A DNA stretch of 52,421 nucleotides from Chlamydiota bacterium (GCA_013287915.1 JABDCX010000014.1:1-52421); one strand, 5' to 3'. Shown: positions 26,224 through 35,073, counted from the first letter of the stretch. Numbers and translations are program-made. The notes: generated from the sequence alone by a model not told the origin.

Positions 26224-26252
26224 TTTCCATAAAATCAGGCTTAGGATATAAA
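26224..26252 (+). promoter_or_regulatory. Probable promoter of the DoxX gene
   Basis: TTTCCA, 17-bp spacer, TATAAA, about 30 bp upstream of the start codon at 26282, with AAAAAGGAG as the ribosome-binding site. Confidence 0.45.
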
Positions 26253-26281
26253 CATAACTTCACTTAAAAAGGAGATTCACA

Positions 26282-26695
26282 ATGAAATTTATCAATGCTT
26301 TGGTGTTATTTGTAGCGCGTGTTTGTATTGCTGCGGTGTTCATTTGGGGGGCATCGGGGAAGGTGTTTGCGTACGATATGAATGTCCAATACATGGCTTC
26401 TAAGGGGTTCACGATGATCCCCTTCTTCCTGGTCAGCGCTGCGATCGTTGAGTTTTTGGGAGGTTTGTCTTTGATTTTCGGGTACAAATCCCGTTTAGGA
26501 GCCCTGATCCTGTTGCTTTTTTTGATCCCAACGACGATCATTTTCCACGACTTTTGGAATCTCGAAGCCGCAAAGCAGCTGCCTGAGCAAGTGAACTTCA
26601 TGAAGAACTTGGCGATCTTTGGTGGTTTGCTCTACGTGCTCGTCTTCGGAACAGGTTGCTGCAACGACAAAAAAGACGAAGTTAGCGCAAAATAA
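26282..26695 (+). CDS. DoxX-family inner-membrane protein
   Basis: 137 residues with four hydrophobic helices. ARVCIAAVFIWGASGKVFAYD, then MIPFFLVSAAIVEFLGGLSLIFGYKSRLGALIL and FHDFWN match the DoxX/SURF4 family, membrane proteins tied to redox and thiol balance in other bacteria. The C-terminus contains adjacent Cys (GTGCCNDKKDE). AAAAAGGAG lies 7 nt ahead of ATG. Single-gene unit before the repeat element and lnt. Confidence 0.85.
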   Translation: MKFINALVLFVARVCIAAVFIWGASGKVFAYDMNVQYMASKGFTMIPFFLVSAAIVEFLGGLSLIFGYKSRLGALILLLFLIPTTIIFHDFWNLEAAKQLPEQVNFMKNLAIFGGLLYVLVFGTGCCNDKKDEVSAK

Positions 26696-26720
26696 GCGAT
26701 CCACGCGTAGAATAAAACGA

Positions 26721-26836
26721 GTTCAACGCAGAGGCGGGGAGACGCAACAGTTGCTCTCTCGCCTCTTTGCGCCTTTGCGTCTTTGCGTTGAATCGTAGAG
26801 CACCGAAAATAAACGCAAAGGCGCAAAGACGCAAAG
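26721..26836. repeat. Dispersed inverted-repeat element, copy B
   Basis: Three arms: GTTCAACGCAGAGGCGGGG (26721), TTTGCGCCTTTGCGTCTTTG (26766) and AAACGCAAAGGCGCAAAG (26811), alternating in orientation, so the DNA can fold as two hairpins. It fills the gap between doxX and lnt and forms the whole visible upstream region of lnt. Confidence 0.85.
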
Positions 26837-26847
26837 AAAAACACGTC

Positions 26848-28542
26848 ATGGGTAATCGCAACGCGCTTCTTCTTTTTTTCTCTAGCCTGCTCATTGTTGC
26901 GTTTGGGCAACCGGCGCTACTTCCAACATTAGGGCTAGTATCAGCTACAATTGGGTTTGCGCTTATTTTTTACCTTTTGCTGCAGTATGAATCCGCACGG
27001 AAGCGCTTCTTCATCGGAACTGTCTGGTTTACTCTCGTGCAACTGGTGCAGCTGTACTGGTTCACCTCTCATCCTTATTCCTATATTTACTTACCCTATT
27101 TTCTCCTCTCCTTAGGTGCTGGAGCCCAATTTGGGATCTTGGCCCTCTTTGTCACACGTGAGCGGTTGAAACATTTAATCACGTGTTTTTTTCTGGCAGG
27201 GCTTTGGACGCTGATGGAGTGGTCGCGCCTCTTTGTGCTCTCGGGATTTTCGTGGAATCCCGTTGGACTGACGCTTGCCAGCAGTGAGTATGCACGGCAA
27301 CTCGCCTCTGTCGGAGGGGTATTTGGGCTCTCCTTTTGGGTGATTTTAACCAATGCCGTTGGGGTCAGAGCCTACTTGCTCCGCGCCTTCCCCTCTTTGT
27401 GGATTGCCTTGTCTCTCGTTCCCTATCTCTTTGGGGTCTTCCATATCGCCGGCCACTCCCATTTTTCTTTTGGCAAACACACAGAGAAACAAGAGTTTCA
27501 TGCCCTCTTGGTTCAAACAGCTTTTCCAACTGAAGAATCTGGCCCTCGGTTACTGCCAGAGCAACTCATCAGCTCTGTCATAGAGCAATGGCACCACATC
27601 GTCAAAACGATTCAACCGTTTCAGAACAAAAAACTCGACCTGATCGTCCTTCCCGAATTTGTCGTCCCCTTTGGAACTTATCCGTACGCCTTCCCCGCTT
27701 CAACGGCTGTGGAGACGTTGTTAGACGCATTTGGGCCTGTTGCACAAAAGAAGCTCCCCCCTTTGAATTACCCTTACGCCATCCTTGCGACAACAAAGCG
27801 GGGACAAAGAATAATGGTCAACAACGCCTTTTGGGCACAAGCCATTGCCAATCTCTTCGAAACTCCTTTGCTCGTCGGCCTTGAAGATGCAGAGGACGTC
27901 AATGGCAAACGGCACTACTTCAGCTCGGCAATGCTCTTTCAACCGCAAACGGGAAAAGAAGAAGCCGACATCAAAGACCCTCAAAGGTATGAAAAACGGG
28001 TGCTCGTTCCCATGGGGGAATACATCCCCTTCACCTTTTGTCAACAACTGGCCGCACAGTATGGCGTGATGAGTTCTTTCACCTGTGGTTCGTCGGCGAA
28101 AATCATGCACGCTCAAGGGATCCCCTTCTCCCCATCGATCTGCTACGAAGAAACCTTCGGCAATCTGACACGAGAAGGAAGAAAAAAGGGCGCAGAGATG
28201 ATTGTCAACATCACGAGCGACGCTTGGTACCCCAATTCCACACTTCCCCTCCAACACTTAGAGCACGCCCGCTTGCGCACTGTAGAAAGTGGCGTTCCCC
28301 TCATTCGCGCCTGCAACAATGGGATTACCGGTGGGATCGACAGCTTTGGCAGGACCTTGAGCCTCTTAGGCGGCTCTCACCCCGAAGAGGTGGAATGGAC
28401 CCGCGCTGGCCTGCTCGTCACGGTCCCCCTCACCACATACTGGACGCTCTACTCACAGCTAGGTGACGCCCTGATCGTCGGCATCAGCCTCCTGTGCGTT
28501 TTCTTAGGGCTCTTTACCAGAAGGATAGTCATTGAAACCTAA
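26848..28542 (+). CDS. lnt: Apolipoprotein N-acyltransferase
   Basis: 564 residues from ATG 26848. The frame is open upstream to 26767, but that stretch is repeat DNA (NAKAQRRKE), so MGNRNALLLFFSSLLIVAFG is the better start. Five to six N-terminal membrane helices lead to a carbon-nitrogen hydrolase domain with the catalytic triad: Glu in LIVLPEFVVPFG, Lys in YEKRVLVPMGEYIPF and Cys in PSICYEETFG. Lnt adds the third acyl chain to lipoproteins. The last membrane helix (LGDALIVGISLLCVFLGLF) is present. Weak Shine-Dalgarno. Syntenic with C. trachomatis cutE-lpxC. Confidence 0.95.
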   Translation: MGNRNALLLFFSSLLIVAFGQPALLPTLGLVSATIGFALIFYLLLQYESARKRFFIGTVWFTLVQLVQLYWFTSHPYSYIYLPYFLLSLGAGAQFGILALFVTRERLKHLITCFFLAGLWTLMEWSRLFVLSGFSWNPVGLTLASSEYARQLASVGGVFGLSFWVILTNAVGVRAYLLRAFPSLWIALSLVPYLFGVFHIAGHSHFSFGKHTEKQEFHALLVQTAFPTEESGPRLLPEQLISSVIEQWHHIVKTIQPFQNKKLDLIVLPEFVVPFGTYPYAFPASTAVETLLDAFGPVAQKKLPPLNYPYAILATTKRGQRIMVNNAFWAQAIANLFETPLLVGLEDAEDVNGKRHYFSSAMLFQPQTGKEEADIKDPQRYEKRVLVPMGEYIPFTFCQQLAAQYGVMSSFTCGSSAKIMHAQGIPFSPSICYEETFGNLTREGRKKGAEMIVNITSDAWYPNSTLPLQHLEHARLRTVESGVPLIRACNNGITGGIDSFGRTLSLLGGSHPEEVEWTRAGLLVTVPLTTYWTLYSQLGDALIVGISLLCVFLGLFTRRIVIET

Positions 28543-28569
28543 AGGCGATTGTGTTAAATTTGGGAAGTT

Positions 28570-29448
28570 ATGGATGTAGCAACAATGACAAAGCGCAAGC
28601 AGCGCACACTGAAAGGGGAAGCGGCATTTACCGGCCTTGGTTTGCATACCGGTGAGAAGGTTGCGCTCCGCTTTTTGCCCGCCAAAGAGGGAACCGGCAT
28701 CATCTTTAAACGGATAGATATCGCCGGCGAACCGATCGTTCCCGCTACGGTGGAATACGTCTCTTCCAATGCACGCAATACGACGTTAGGGATTGCCGAC
28801 ATCAAGATCCACACAGTTGAACACGTCATGGCAGCCTTGAAAGCCTACCAGATTGATAACGTCTGCATTGAGCTGGATGGGATTGAACCGCCGGTGGGTA
28901 ACGGCAGCTCAGATGTGTTTGTCGAAATGATCGAGCAGGCCGGCTCCGTGGAACAAAAAGAAACGATTCCCGTATTTACACTCCACTCCCCTGTTTACTG
29001 GAGCGAAGGGGATATCCATATCGTTGCCTTGCCCTGCGATCGCTACAAAATCAGCTACACGCTCGACTACCCACAAACCAAGCTAATCAAAAGCCAATAC
29101 TTCTCTATCGATATCTCTGCCGACTCATTTAAACGCGAGATCGCCCCTTGCCGCACGTTTTCGTTGTACGAAGAAGTTTCGATGCTGATCGATCGGGGAT
29201 TGATTAAAGGAGCCAGTTTAGACAATGCCGTCGTGATCAAAGATGACACCATTTTAAGCAAGGGCGGCCTCTTCTTCCAAGATGAAATGGTGCGCCATAA
29301 AATCCTCGACATGATCGGCGATTTGGCATTAGTCGGCTACGATTTCAAAGCTCACATCATCGCGATCCGCGCGGGACATGCGTCGAATGTGGCTTTTGCG
29401 CGCAAACTATTTAACCATCTGATGACGGAGAATGTGCATGCCTGCTAG
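28570..29448 (+). CDS. lpxC: UDP-3-O-acyl-N-acetylglucosamine deacetylase
   Basis: 292 residues. LpxC makes the first committed step of lipid A, removing acetate from UDP-3-O-acyl-GlcNAc. The zinc ligands are visible: His in VEHVMAALKA, then His and Asp in VRHKILDMIGDLAL. The catalytic His lies in IRAGHASNVAF, and PVGNGSSDVFVEM is the substrate passage region. ATG 28570 follows GGGAAGTT; ATG 28585 is an alternative. It overlaps fabZ by 11 bp. Confidence 0.97.
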   Translation: MDVATMTKRKQRTLKGEAAFTGLGLHTGEKVALRFLPAKEGTGIIFKRIDIAGEPIVPATVEYVSSNARNTTLGIADIKIHTVEHVMAALKAYQIDNVCIELDGIEPPVGNGSSDVFVEMIEQAGSVEQKETIPVFTLHSPVYWSEGDIHIVALPCDRYKISYTLDYPQTKLIKSQYFSIDISADSFKREIAPCRTFSLYEEVSMLIDRGLIKGASLDNAVVIKDDTILSKGGLFFQDEMVRHKILDMIGDLALVGYDFKAHIIAIRAGHASNVAFARKLFNHLMTENVHAC

Positions 29449-29905
29449 TGAATCCACGCAACACAAAATTTTAGATGTGAAAGAGGTCATCAAAATCTTG
29501 CCCCATCGCTACCCGTTTTTGCTCGTCGACAAAGTGTTGGATGTCGACCTGGAGAATGGCAATATCACCGCTCAAAAATGTGTAACAATCAATGAAGCCT
29601 TTTTCCAAGGCCATTTCCCCGGCGCCCCCATCATGCCAGGTGTGTTGATCCTCGAAGCATTGGCTCAAGCAGGCGGTGTCCTCCTCCATCTCAAAGGGAA
29701 CGTCGATAAGATTGCTGTGCTGCTCAATGTCAATAACGCCAAGTTCCGGCAGCCTGTTCGCCCCGGCGACGTACTCACGCTGCATTGTCAAGGAATTTTG
29801 TTCACCTCAAAAGGGGGAAGGGTCAAGGCAGAAGCACGTGTGAATGACAAAATAGCAGTAGAAGCAGAAATCGGTTTTGCCCTGGTTGACAAGAGTTTAA
29901 TATAA
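29438..29905 (+). CDS. fabZ: 3-hydroxyacyl-ACP dehydratase FabZ
   Basis: 155 residues. A hot-dog-fold enzyme dehydrating 3-hydroxyacyl-ACP in fatty acid synthesis. The catalytic His is in [14 protein letters not shown] and the Glu in [24 protein letters not shown] at ~25 is typical. I prefer ATG 29438 to 29432 because GGAG sits 7 nt before the former and 1 nt before the latter. It overlaps the end of lpxC, suggesting coupled translation. Confidence 0.96.
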   Translation: MPASESTQHKILDVKEVIKILPHRYPFLLVDKVLDVDLENGNITAQKCVTINEAFFQGHFPGAPIMPGVLILEALAQAGGVLLHLKGNVDKIAVLLNVNNAKFRQPVRPGDVLTLHCQGILFTSKGGRVKAEARVNDKIAVEAEIGFALVDKSLI

Positions 29906-29906
29906 T
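29877..29906 (+). promoter_or_regulatory. Possible internal promoter for lpxA
   Basis: TTGCCC, 18-bp spacer, TATAAT, across the end of fabZ and 30 bp before lpxA. It could let lpxA-fmt be expressed apart from lpxC-fabZ. Confidence 0.4.
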
Positions 29907-29937
29907 ATTCAATATCATTAAAACAAGTAGTAGGCAC

Positions 29938-30789
29938 ATGAAACAGTCTCACATTCATCCCACAGCAATTGTAGAACCTGGCGCTAAAATCGGCAATAAC
30001 GTGACGATCGAGCCGTACGCCATCGTCAAATCGACGGTAACTTTGGAAGACGATGTCGTGATCAAATCGCACGCCTACTTGGATGGGTACACTACCGTTG
30101 GACAGGGAACCGTTATCTACCCTTCCGCAAGCATCGGAACGCGCACACAAGATTTGAAGTACAACAACGAAAAGACCTTCGTCAAAATCGGGAAACATTG
30201 CCAAATCCGCGAGTTCGTTACCATCAACTCTTCATGTGGAGAAAATACCACCGTCTCAGTTGGCGATCATTGCCTCATCATGGCGTATTGCCACGTCGCC
30301 CACAACTGCACCGTCGGTAACCACGTGATCATGAGCAACTGTGCCACATTAGCCGGACACGTCATTGTAGAAGATTGCGCCATCATCGGCGGCTGCACAC
30401 CAATCCACCAGTTTGTCCGGATTGGTCGATACGCCATGGTGGGTGGCATGAGCCGCGTGACCCACGACATCTCGCCCTACACGATCGGCGCGGGGATTCC
30501 TTTCAAATTTGGCGGTCTCAACATCATTGGGCTAAAACGGCATGGGTTTTCCTTACACGTGAGAAAAGAGCTTGCAAAGGTGTTTAAACTGCTCTACCGC
30601 TCTCAGCTCAGCTATGCAGAAGCGCTCAGGCGGATCGAAACGGATGTGGAACAAATCCCAGAAGTGATCCATTGGCTTAATTTCTGCCGCGAAACAAAGC
30701 GTGGACTGATGGGCTTGACTGCTGTCGAAGAGGAAAAAGAAAACGCCCAGGTGGAAGAAGAGGACGAGTGCCTCGCCTCACAAAAGTAG
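29938..30789 (+). CDS. lpxA: UDP-N-acetylglucosamine acyltransferase
   Basis: 283 residues, slightly longer than the usual ~262 owing to an acidic tail (EEEKENAQVEEEDE). Hexapeptide repeats run from residue ~5 (IHPTAIVEPGAKIGNN) to ~190, forming a left-handed beta helix. The catalytic His is in AYCHVAHNCTVGNHV; the C-terminal helix region has LKRHGFS. It transfers a 3-hydroxyacyl chain to UDP-GlcNAc, the first step of lipid A. 9 bp before fmt. Confidence 0.97.
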   Translation: MKQSHIHPTAIVEPGAKIGNNVTIEPYAIVKSTVTLEDDVVIKSHAYLDGYTTVGQGTVIYPSASIGTRTQDLKYNNEKTFVKIGKHCQIREFVTINSSCGENTTVSVGDHCLIMAYCHVAHNCTVGNHVIMSNCATLAGHVIVEDCAIIGGCTPIHQFVRIGRYAMVGGMSRVTHDISPYTIGAGIPFKFGGLNIIGLKRHGFSLHVRKELAKVFKLLYRSQLSYAEALRRIETDVEQIPEVIHWLNFCRETKRGLMGLTAVEEEKENAQVEEEDECLASQK

Positions 30790-30798
30790 AAGTGCCTG

Positions 30799-31743
30799 AT
30801 GAAAGTTGTCTATTTTGGAACGCCACAGTTTGCAGCCACGGTGTTACACTATCTTCTCGACAACGCAGTGAATGTGGTTGCAGTCATCACCAAACCCGAC
30901 AAGCCGCAAGGGCGCTCCCAACAGCTGATCCCCACCCCCGTTAAGCAGGTCGCATTAGCCCACCACTTGCCGCTTTATCAACCCCCAATTGTGTCCGATC
31001 TCCCCTTTGCTCCGACTCTTGCTCAATATGAAGCCGATCTTTTTGTCGTCGTCGCTTATGGAGAAATCATCAAGCAACACCTCCTCGATATGCCAAAAGC
31101 GGCTTGCATCAATGTCCATGGCAGTCTGCTTCCCAAATACCGCGGAGCCGCCCCCATCCAACGGTGCCTGATCAATGGAGATGCTCAAACTGGCATCACG
31201 ATCATGCACATGGTCAAAAAGATGGATGCAGGCCCCATGATTGCGCAACAAGCCATCCCCTTAGACGAAACGATCACCTATGGGGAGCTCGAACCCAAAT
31301 TGTGCGAGATTGGCAAAGTGCTCCTTCTCCAAACGATCCGAGAGTTTGAGCAAAAACCTCCAGGAACACGCTTAAAAGAGGTTGAACAAGACCCCTCCGA
31401 AGTCACCTATGCCCCCAAAATCGAGCTAGAAGAGTGCCAAATCGATTGGCACAAACCCGCTCAAACAATCCACAATTTAGTGAGAGGCGTCTCCCCCTCC
31501 CCCGGAGCCTGGTGCTACCTCCCCATCAAAGGGCAACAAAAACGGCTGCGCGTCCTGCGCTCACTCCCGCTTATTTCTCACGAAACCGCCACCCCCGGCA
31601 CCCTCTTAAAATGGGACCAATCGGGCATTGTGATCGCCTGCGGCACCGGCGCCCTGCAGATCACAGAGCTCCAGCTCGAAGGAAAAAAGGCCATGACCGT
31701 CGAGGAATTCGTTAGAGGGCTCCCAAAGAGCCCTGTCCCTTAA
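30799..31743 (+). CDS. fmt: Methionyl-tRNA formyltransferase
   Basis: 314 residues. It formylates Met-tRNA of the initiator with 10-formyl-THF. KVVYFGTPQFAATVLHYLL opens the fold; the active-site segment INVHGSLLPKYRGAAPIQ with the following MDAGPMI holds the Asn/His/Asp set. The C-terminal tRNA-binding domain (AQTIHNLVRGVSPSPGAWC) is complete. Same place next to lpxA as in Chlamydia. Confidence 0.97.
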   Translation: MKVVYFGTPQFAATVLHYLLDNAVNVVAVITKPDKPQGRSQQLIPTPVKQVALAHHLPLYQPPIVSDLPFAPTLAQYEADLFVVVAYGEIIKQHLLDMPKAACINVHGSLLPKYRGAAPIQRCLINGDAQTGITIMHMVKKMDAGPMIAQQAIPLDETITYGELEPKLCEIGKVLLLQTIREFEQKPPGTRLKEVEQDPSEVTYAPKIELEECQIDWHKPAQTIHNLVRGVSPSPGAWCYLPIKGQQKRLRVLRSLPLISHETATPGTLLKWDQSGIVIACGTGALQITELQLEGKKAMTVEEFVRGLPKSPVP

Positions 31744-31776
31744 ATTCGTAGCCTTTTAATCCCAAAATCGCTTATC

Positions 31777-32850
31777 ATGAGAGCCATGAAAACAGCACGA
31801 TACCTTGTAGCAGCTTTACTCGTTGGAATTGTCCCAGGGCTTTGCGCAGCGCCGCAGGCGTCTCTTTTGGGACCGGAGCCGGAGCAGCACATTGCGGTGA
31901 ACAACAAAATCTTAGCCAAAGTGAATGGGAACGCCATCTCGATCATGGACGTGATGAAAAAGATGGACATGCTCTTTTTCAAGCAATTTCCTCAATACGC
32001 ATCCTCTTCACAAGCACGCTACCAATTTTATATGGCCAACTGGAAGCACGTCTTGAACGAGCTCATCGACAAAGAGCTCATCTTAGCCGATGCGGCCGAA
32101 ATGAAAATCACCGTCACTCAAGGCGATGTCAGGCAAGAAGTGGAAGCGCTTTTTGGCCCCAATATCATCATCAACCTCGACAAAGCGGGTTTGACGTTAG
32201 CCGAAGCATCGAAAATGGTCGAAGCCGACATCACCCTACGACGGATGATGTTCTTCCGCGTCCATGGTAAGGCACTCAACCAAATTACCCCTCAAGTCGT
32301 GCGCAAATACTACGACGAAGTTGCCAAAGACCACATCCGCGACAACGAATGGATCTACAGTTTTGTCACCATCCGCGATAAAAATGCCGAAAAAGCGGCT
32401 GAAAAAGCAAATGAAGCGTACCGTTTGCTCGTCGAACAGAAAATCTCTTTGGAAGAGTTAGCGGCAAAAATGTCGCCACAAGCCGGAGTGATCGATGCTT
32501 CTGCTGTGACCGTTTCCGAAGAGTTACATACCAAGGAAAAGGACCTTTCTGAATCGTTTAGAACCATCGTTTCGAATCTGCAGCCCAACAGCTTCACAGC
32601 ACCGATCGCCCAAAAAAGCCGAAACGGCAGCGGCGCTCTTTTCCGCATCTTTTACCTGAACAAAATGATCCCAGGAGGAGCCGTTCCCTTTACTGAACTC
32701 GAAGGGAAGATCAAAGGGATGTTGTTAGACAAAGCAGTTGGGAAAGAATCTGATGCCTACCTCAAGCGCTTGCGACAACACTTTGATGTGCAAGAAGGGC
32801 AACTCAAAGAGATCCTCTCGTCTGATTTCCAACCGTTTTCTCTCCAGTAA
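31777..32850 (+). CDS. SurA-like periplasmic chaperone/PPIase-like protein
   Basis: 357 residues. A signal peptide (MKTARYLVAALLVGIVPGLCAA) precedes IAVNNKILAKVNGNAISIMDV, the usual opening of SurA N-terminal domains, then a helical part (VLNELIDKELILADAAEMKI) and a C-terminal region that may be a degenerate parvulin domain; its active-site residues are not clear, so a chaperone role without isomerase activity is likely. Likely helps outer-membrane protein folding. ATG 31786, with GAGAG just upstream, is as good a start as 31777. Upstream of rsmA, as CT355 beside ksgA in C. trachomatis (from memory). Confidence 0.75.
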   Translation: MRAMKTARYLVAALLVGIVPGLCAAPQASLLGPEPEQHIAVNNKILAKVNGNAISIMDVMKKMDMLFFKQFPQYASSSQARYQFYMANWKHVLNELIDKELILADAAEMKITVTQGDVRQEVEALFGPNIIINLDKAGLTLAEASKMVEADITLRRMMFFRVHGKALNQITPQVVRKYYDEVAKDHIRDNEWIYSFVTIRDKNAEKAAEKANEAYRLLVEQKISLEELAAKMSPQAGVIDASAVTVSEELHTKEKDLSESFRTIVSNLQPNSFTAPIAQKSRNGSGALFRIFYLNKMIPGGAVPFTELEGKIKGMLLDKAVGKESDAYLKRLRQHFDVQEGQLKEILSSDFQPFSLQ

Positions 32851-32858
32851 TCCTAGAA

Positions 32859-33701
32859 ATGCCCATCTATCAGCCATCTGAGCTCCACCAATTTTTGAAG
32901 GAACAAGGGCTCTCTCCGCGCAAAGGGCTTTCCCAAAATTTTCTGATTGATGGGAATATTTTAAGAAAAATCGTGGCATCAGCCCATGTAGAAGCCGATG
33001 ATTGGGTCGTCGAAATCGGCCCTGGACCCGGCGCTCTTACTGAACAACTCCTCAACACCGGCGCCCATGTGATCGCTATCGAAAAAGATAGCGGCATGGC
33101 GAAGACTCTTTCGAGGCTTCAACAAGATGACAGACTTGCAATCTTTTGCGATGACATCATGCAATTTCCCCTTGAGGAAACATTGAAGGCCCATCTTCCC
33201 GTTGGGAAAAAAGCGAAATTGATTGCGAATCTCCCCTACCACCTAACGACTCCCATCCTGATCCAATTTGTCAGACAATCAAACCGCTTTTCCTCTTTAA
33301 CTGTCATGGTGCAAGACGAAGTCGCCAGACGGTTCACTGCAAAACCTAAAACGAGCGCCTACGGCTCAATTACCGTTTTCTTAAATGTGTACGCAACGGT
33401 CAGTTATGCCTTTCGGGTGAGCCGCAATTGCTTCTACCCGCAACCGAATGTCGATTCGGCGATCGTGACATTCCAACTCCACCCACCGCACCAACTAGAA
33501 GATCCAGACGATTTTTTCAAAATCACCCGTAGAGCATTTGAACAGAGACGCAAAATGATGAAAAGATCCTTAAGCGAAATGATCGAACCACAAAAAATAG
33601 AAACAGCCTTACAGGCGTGCTCGCTTCCCCCTAACTCGCGGCCAGAAGAGCTCTCTTTAGAACAGTGGCGGGCTTTTTATCATGAAATTAAGAAAATCTA
33701 G
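32859..33701 (+). CDS. rsmA: 16S rRNA dimethyladenosine transferase
   Basis: 280 residues. Dimethylates A1518 and A1519 (E. coli numbering) near the 3' end of 16S rRNA. KGLSQNFLIDGNILRKI opens it; VVEIGPGPGALTEQLL binds AdoMet; NLPYHLTTPIL is the catalytic motif. It begins 8 bp after the SurA-like gene, and its end overlaps the convergent carboxypeptidase gene by 14 bp. Confidence 0.97.
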   Translation: MPIYQPSELHQFLKEQGLSPRKGLSQNFLIDGNILRKIVASAHVEADDWVVEIGPGPGALTEQLLNTGAHVIAIEKDSGMAKTLSRLQQDDRLAIFCDDIMQFPLEETLKAHLPVGKKAKLIANLPYHLTTPILIQFVRQSNRFSSLTVMVQDEVARRFTAKPKTSAYGSITVFLNVYATVSYAFRVSRNCFYPQPNVDSAIVTFQLHPPHQLEDPDDFFKITRRAFEQRRKMMKRSLSEMIEPQKIETALQACSLPPNSRPEELSLEQWRAFYHEIKKI

Positions 33702-34995
33702 CTAAACGTTTTTTCCTAAAGACAAATAGGAGGACTGCAGCCGCAAGGGCTCCAACCACGCCTGCTTTACCCCAGGAGAGCTGCGAAAACCATTTCTCGA
33801 AAAACTGTGTAGTGCGGTATTGGAGCGTGGGAGAAATCTCCTCCCGTGCATAGAGAACGACCCCATGCACAATAGTTCCCTCACTCGTCTGGAGGAGGAC
33901 TTCACCCACTCGCTGATCTTTCACAACCGGTAAGGCTAAATCTGGATCCCATTGCAGAAAACACTTCACACTTGGTTCTTCTGCAGGATAGTAGGTCAAA
34001 CTCAACTCTTCTTGAGAATAGGTCTTCAGCGGTTGGTCTCCGCCTGCAATCTCGAGTTGGAATTTCTGCTCCCCTTGTTTTAAGAAGGTGCGTTGCATTT
34101 GAGGCTGAGAAAAAGCCGTTTCAAATAACTTGATCGCATCGAGAAACATCTCCTTCCTATCCTTGTTTTTCAAAAGAACGACGATTAAGGTGCGGTCCCC
34201 TTCCTTTGCTGCGCCTACAAGCGTACTGCCAGCCAAAGAATACCAACCCGTTTTGATCCCGATCGCTTTTGGATAATAACAAGGGCCTCTCCGCAACAGC
34301 CGATTGGTTTGAATCAAGGGAGTTGCTTCTTGCTTGTTTGTCTTCGGTCGGGTGTAGCGAGCTGTCGAAACGATTTCCCTAAAGATGGGGATTTTGAGCC
34401 CCTCGCGTGCAATCAGAGCCATGTCGTAAGCCGTTGTCAATTGCTTCGGGTGGTGCAAGCCGTGCGGATTGTAAAATGTCGTTTGGGTGCACCCAATCGA
34501 CTTCACGTATCCGTTCATTTCTGCAACAAAATCAGGTATGGTCCCGCCCACGTATTTGGCAATGACGTTCGCTGCATCATCTCCCGAAGCCAACATCATG
34601 CCGTACATGAGATCTTTCAAAGAGAGCTCTTCTCCGCGTTTGATTCCAATGTGACTGCCATCGGGGATCAAATGGTAAGCCGGCAACGTGTAGTTCGATT
34701 TGCGAAACGCGTCTTCAGTGACCGTACCAACTGAATCTTGATCGGCTGTAATCATCACATCCATTTGATCAGAGGCTTTGAGAAGGGAATAAAGGAGCGT
34801 AGGAACTTTCGTGATGCTCGCAGGATATTGCGGCAGATAGGCTTCTTTTTCATATAGAATCGCCCCGGTATCTGCATTGATCATAATCGCAGATTCCGCT
34901 TGCACTTCTACAGCAAGCTGTTTAGCAACTGCCTGATGCGTGACAAAAAGAAAGAAACACAGGAGATGGGCCTTCACGCCTTTGAATCGAAACAT
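33688..34995 (-). CDS. D-alanyl-D-alanine carboxypeptidase (PBP5/DacF-like)
   Basis: 435 residues. A signal peptide (AHLLCFFLFVTHQAVA) is followed by the penicillin-binding fold: SxxK as SITK in YPASITKVPTLL, the second motif as SGD in LASGDDAANVIA (SGN in most relatives), and KTG in GIKTGWYSLAGS. The C-terminus has a membrane anchor (VVGALAAAVLLFVFRKKR), so the enzyme faces the periplasm and trims stem peptides of peptidoglycan precursors. The ATG directly follows a hairpin with a T7 run at 34996-35037. The tail overlaps rsmA on the other strand. Confidence 0.93.
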   Translation of the reverse strand: MFRFKGVKAHLLCFFLFVTHQAVAKQLAVEVQAESAIMINADTGAILYEKEAYLPQYPASITKVPTLLYSLLKASDQMDVMITADQDSVGTVTEDAFRKSNYTLPAYHLIPDGSHIGIKRGEELSLKDLMYGMMLASGDDAANVIAKYVGGTIPDFVAEMNGYVKSIGCTQTTFYNPHGLHHPKQLTTAYDMALIAREGLKIPIFREIVSTARYTRPKTNKQEATPLIQTNRLLRRGPCYYPKAIGIKTGWYSLAGSTLVGAAKEGDRTLIVVLLKNKDRKEMFLDAIKLFETAFSQPQMQRTFLKQGEQKFQLEIAGGDQPLKTYSQEELSLTYYPAEEPSVKCFLQWDPDLALPVVKDQRVGEVLLQTSEGTIVHGVVLYAREEISPTLQYRTTQFFEKWFSQLSWGKAGVVGALAAAVLLFVFRKKRLARFS

Positions 34996-35037
34996 AAAAA
35001 AACTCTTTCCTGAGAGATCTTACTCTCGGGAAAGAGT
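34996..35037 (-). terminator. Terminator-like hairpin abutting the carboxypeptidase start
   Basis: Leftward ACTCTTTCCCGAGAG, loop TAAGAT, CTCTCAGGAAAGAGT (15 bp, one G-T pair), TTTTTTT, then ATG. The only Shine-Dalgarno-like bases for the carboxypeptidase (AGGAAAGAG) lie inside the 3' arm. It can act as a terminator for the histidine-rich gene and as a 5' structure controlling the carboxypeptidase. Confidence 0.85.
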
Positions 35038-35073
35038 CTATAGCAAGTCCCACAAAAGTTCTAGATCTATTCT

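Noticed and set aside
26632-26910. Minus-strand frames ending in NAKTQRRKE-like peptides
   Set aside because: They are translations of the inverted-repeat element between doxX and lnt.
27721-28257. 178-codon minus-strand frame within lnt
   Set aside because: Shadow of lnt, which has its full catalytic triad on the other strand.
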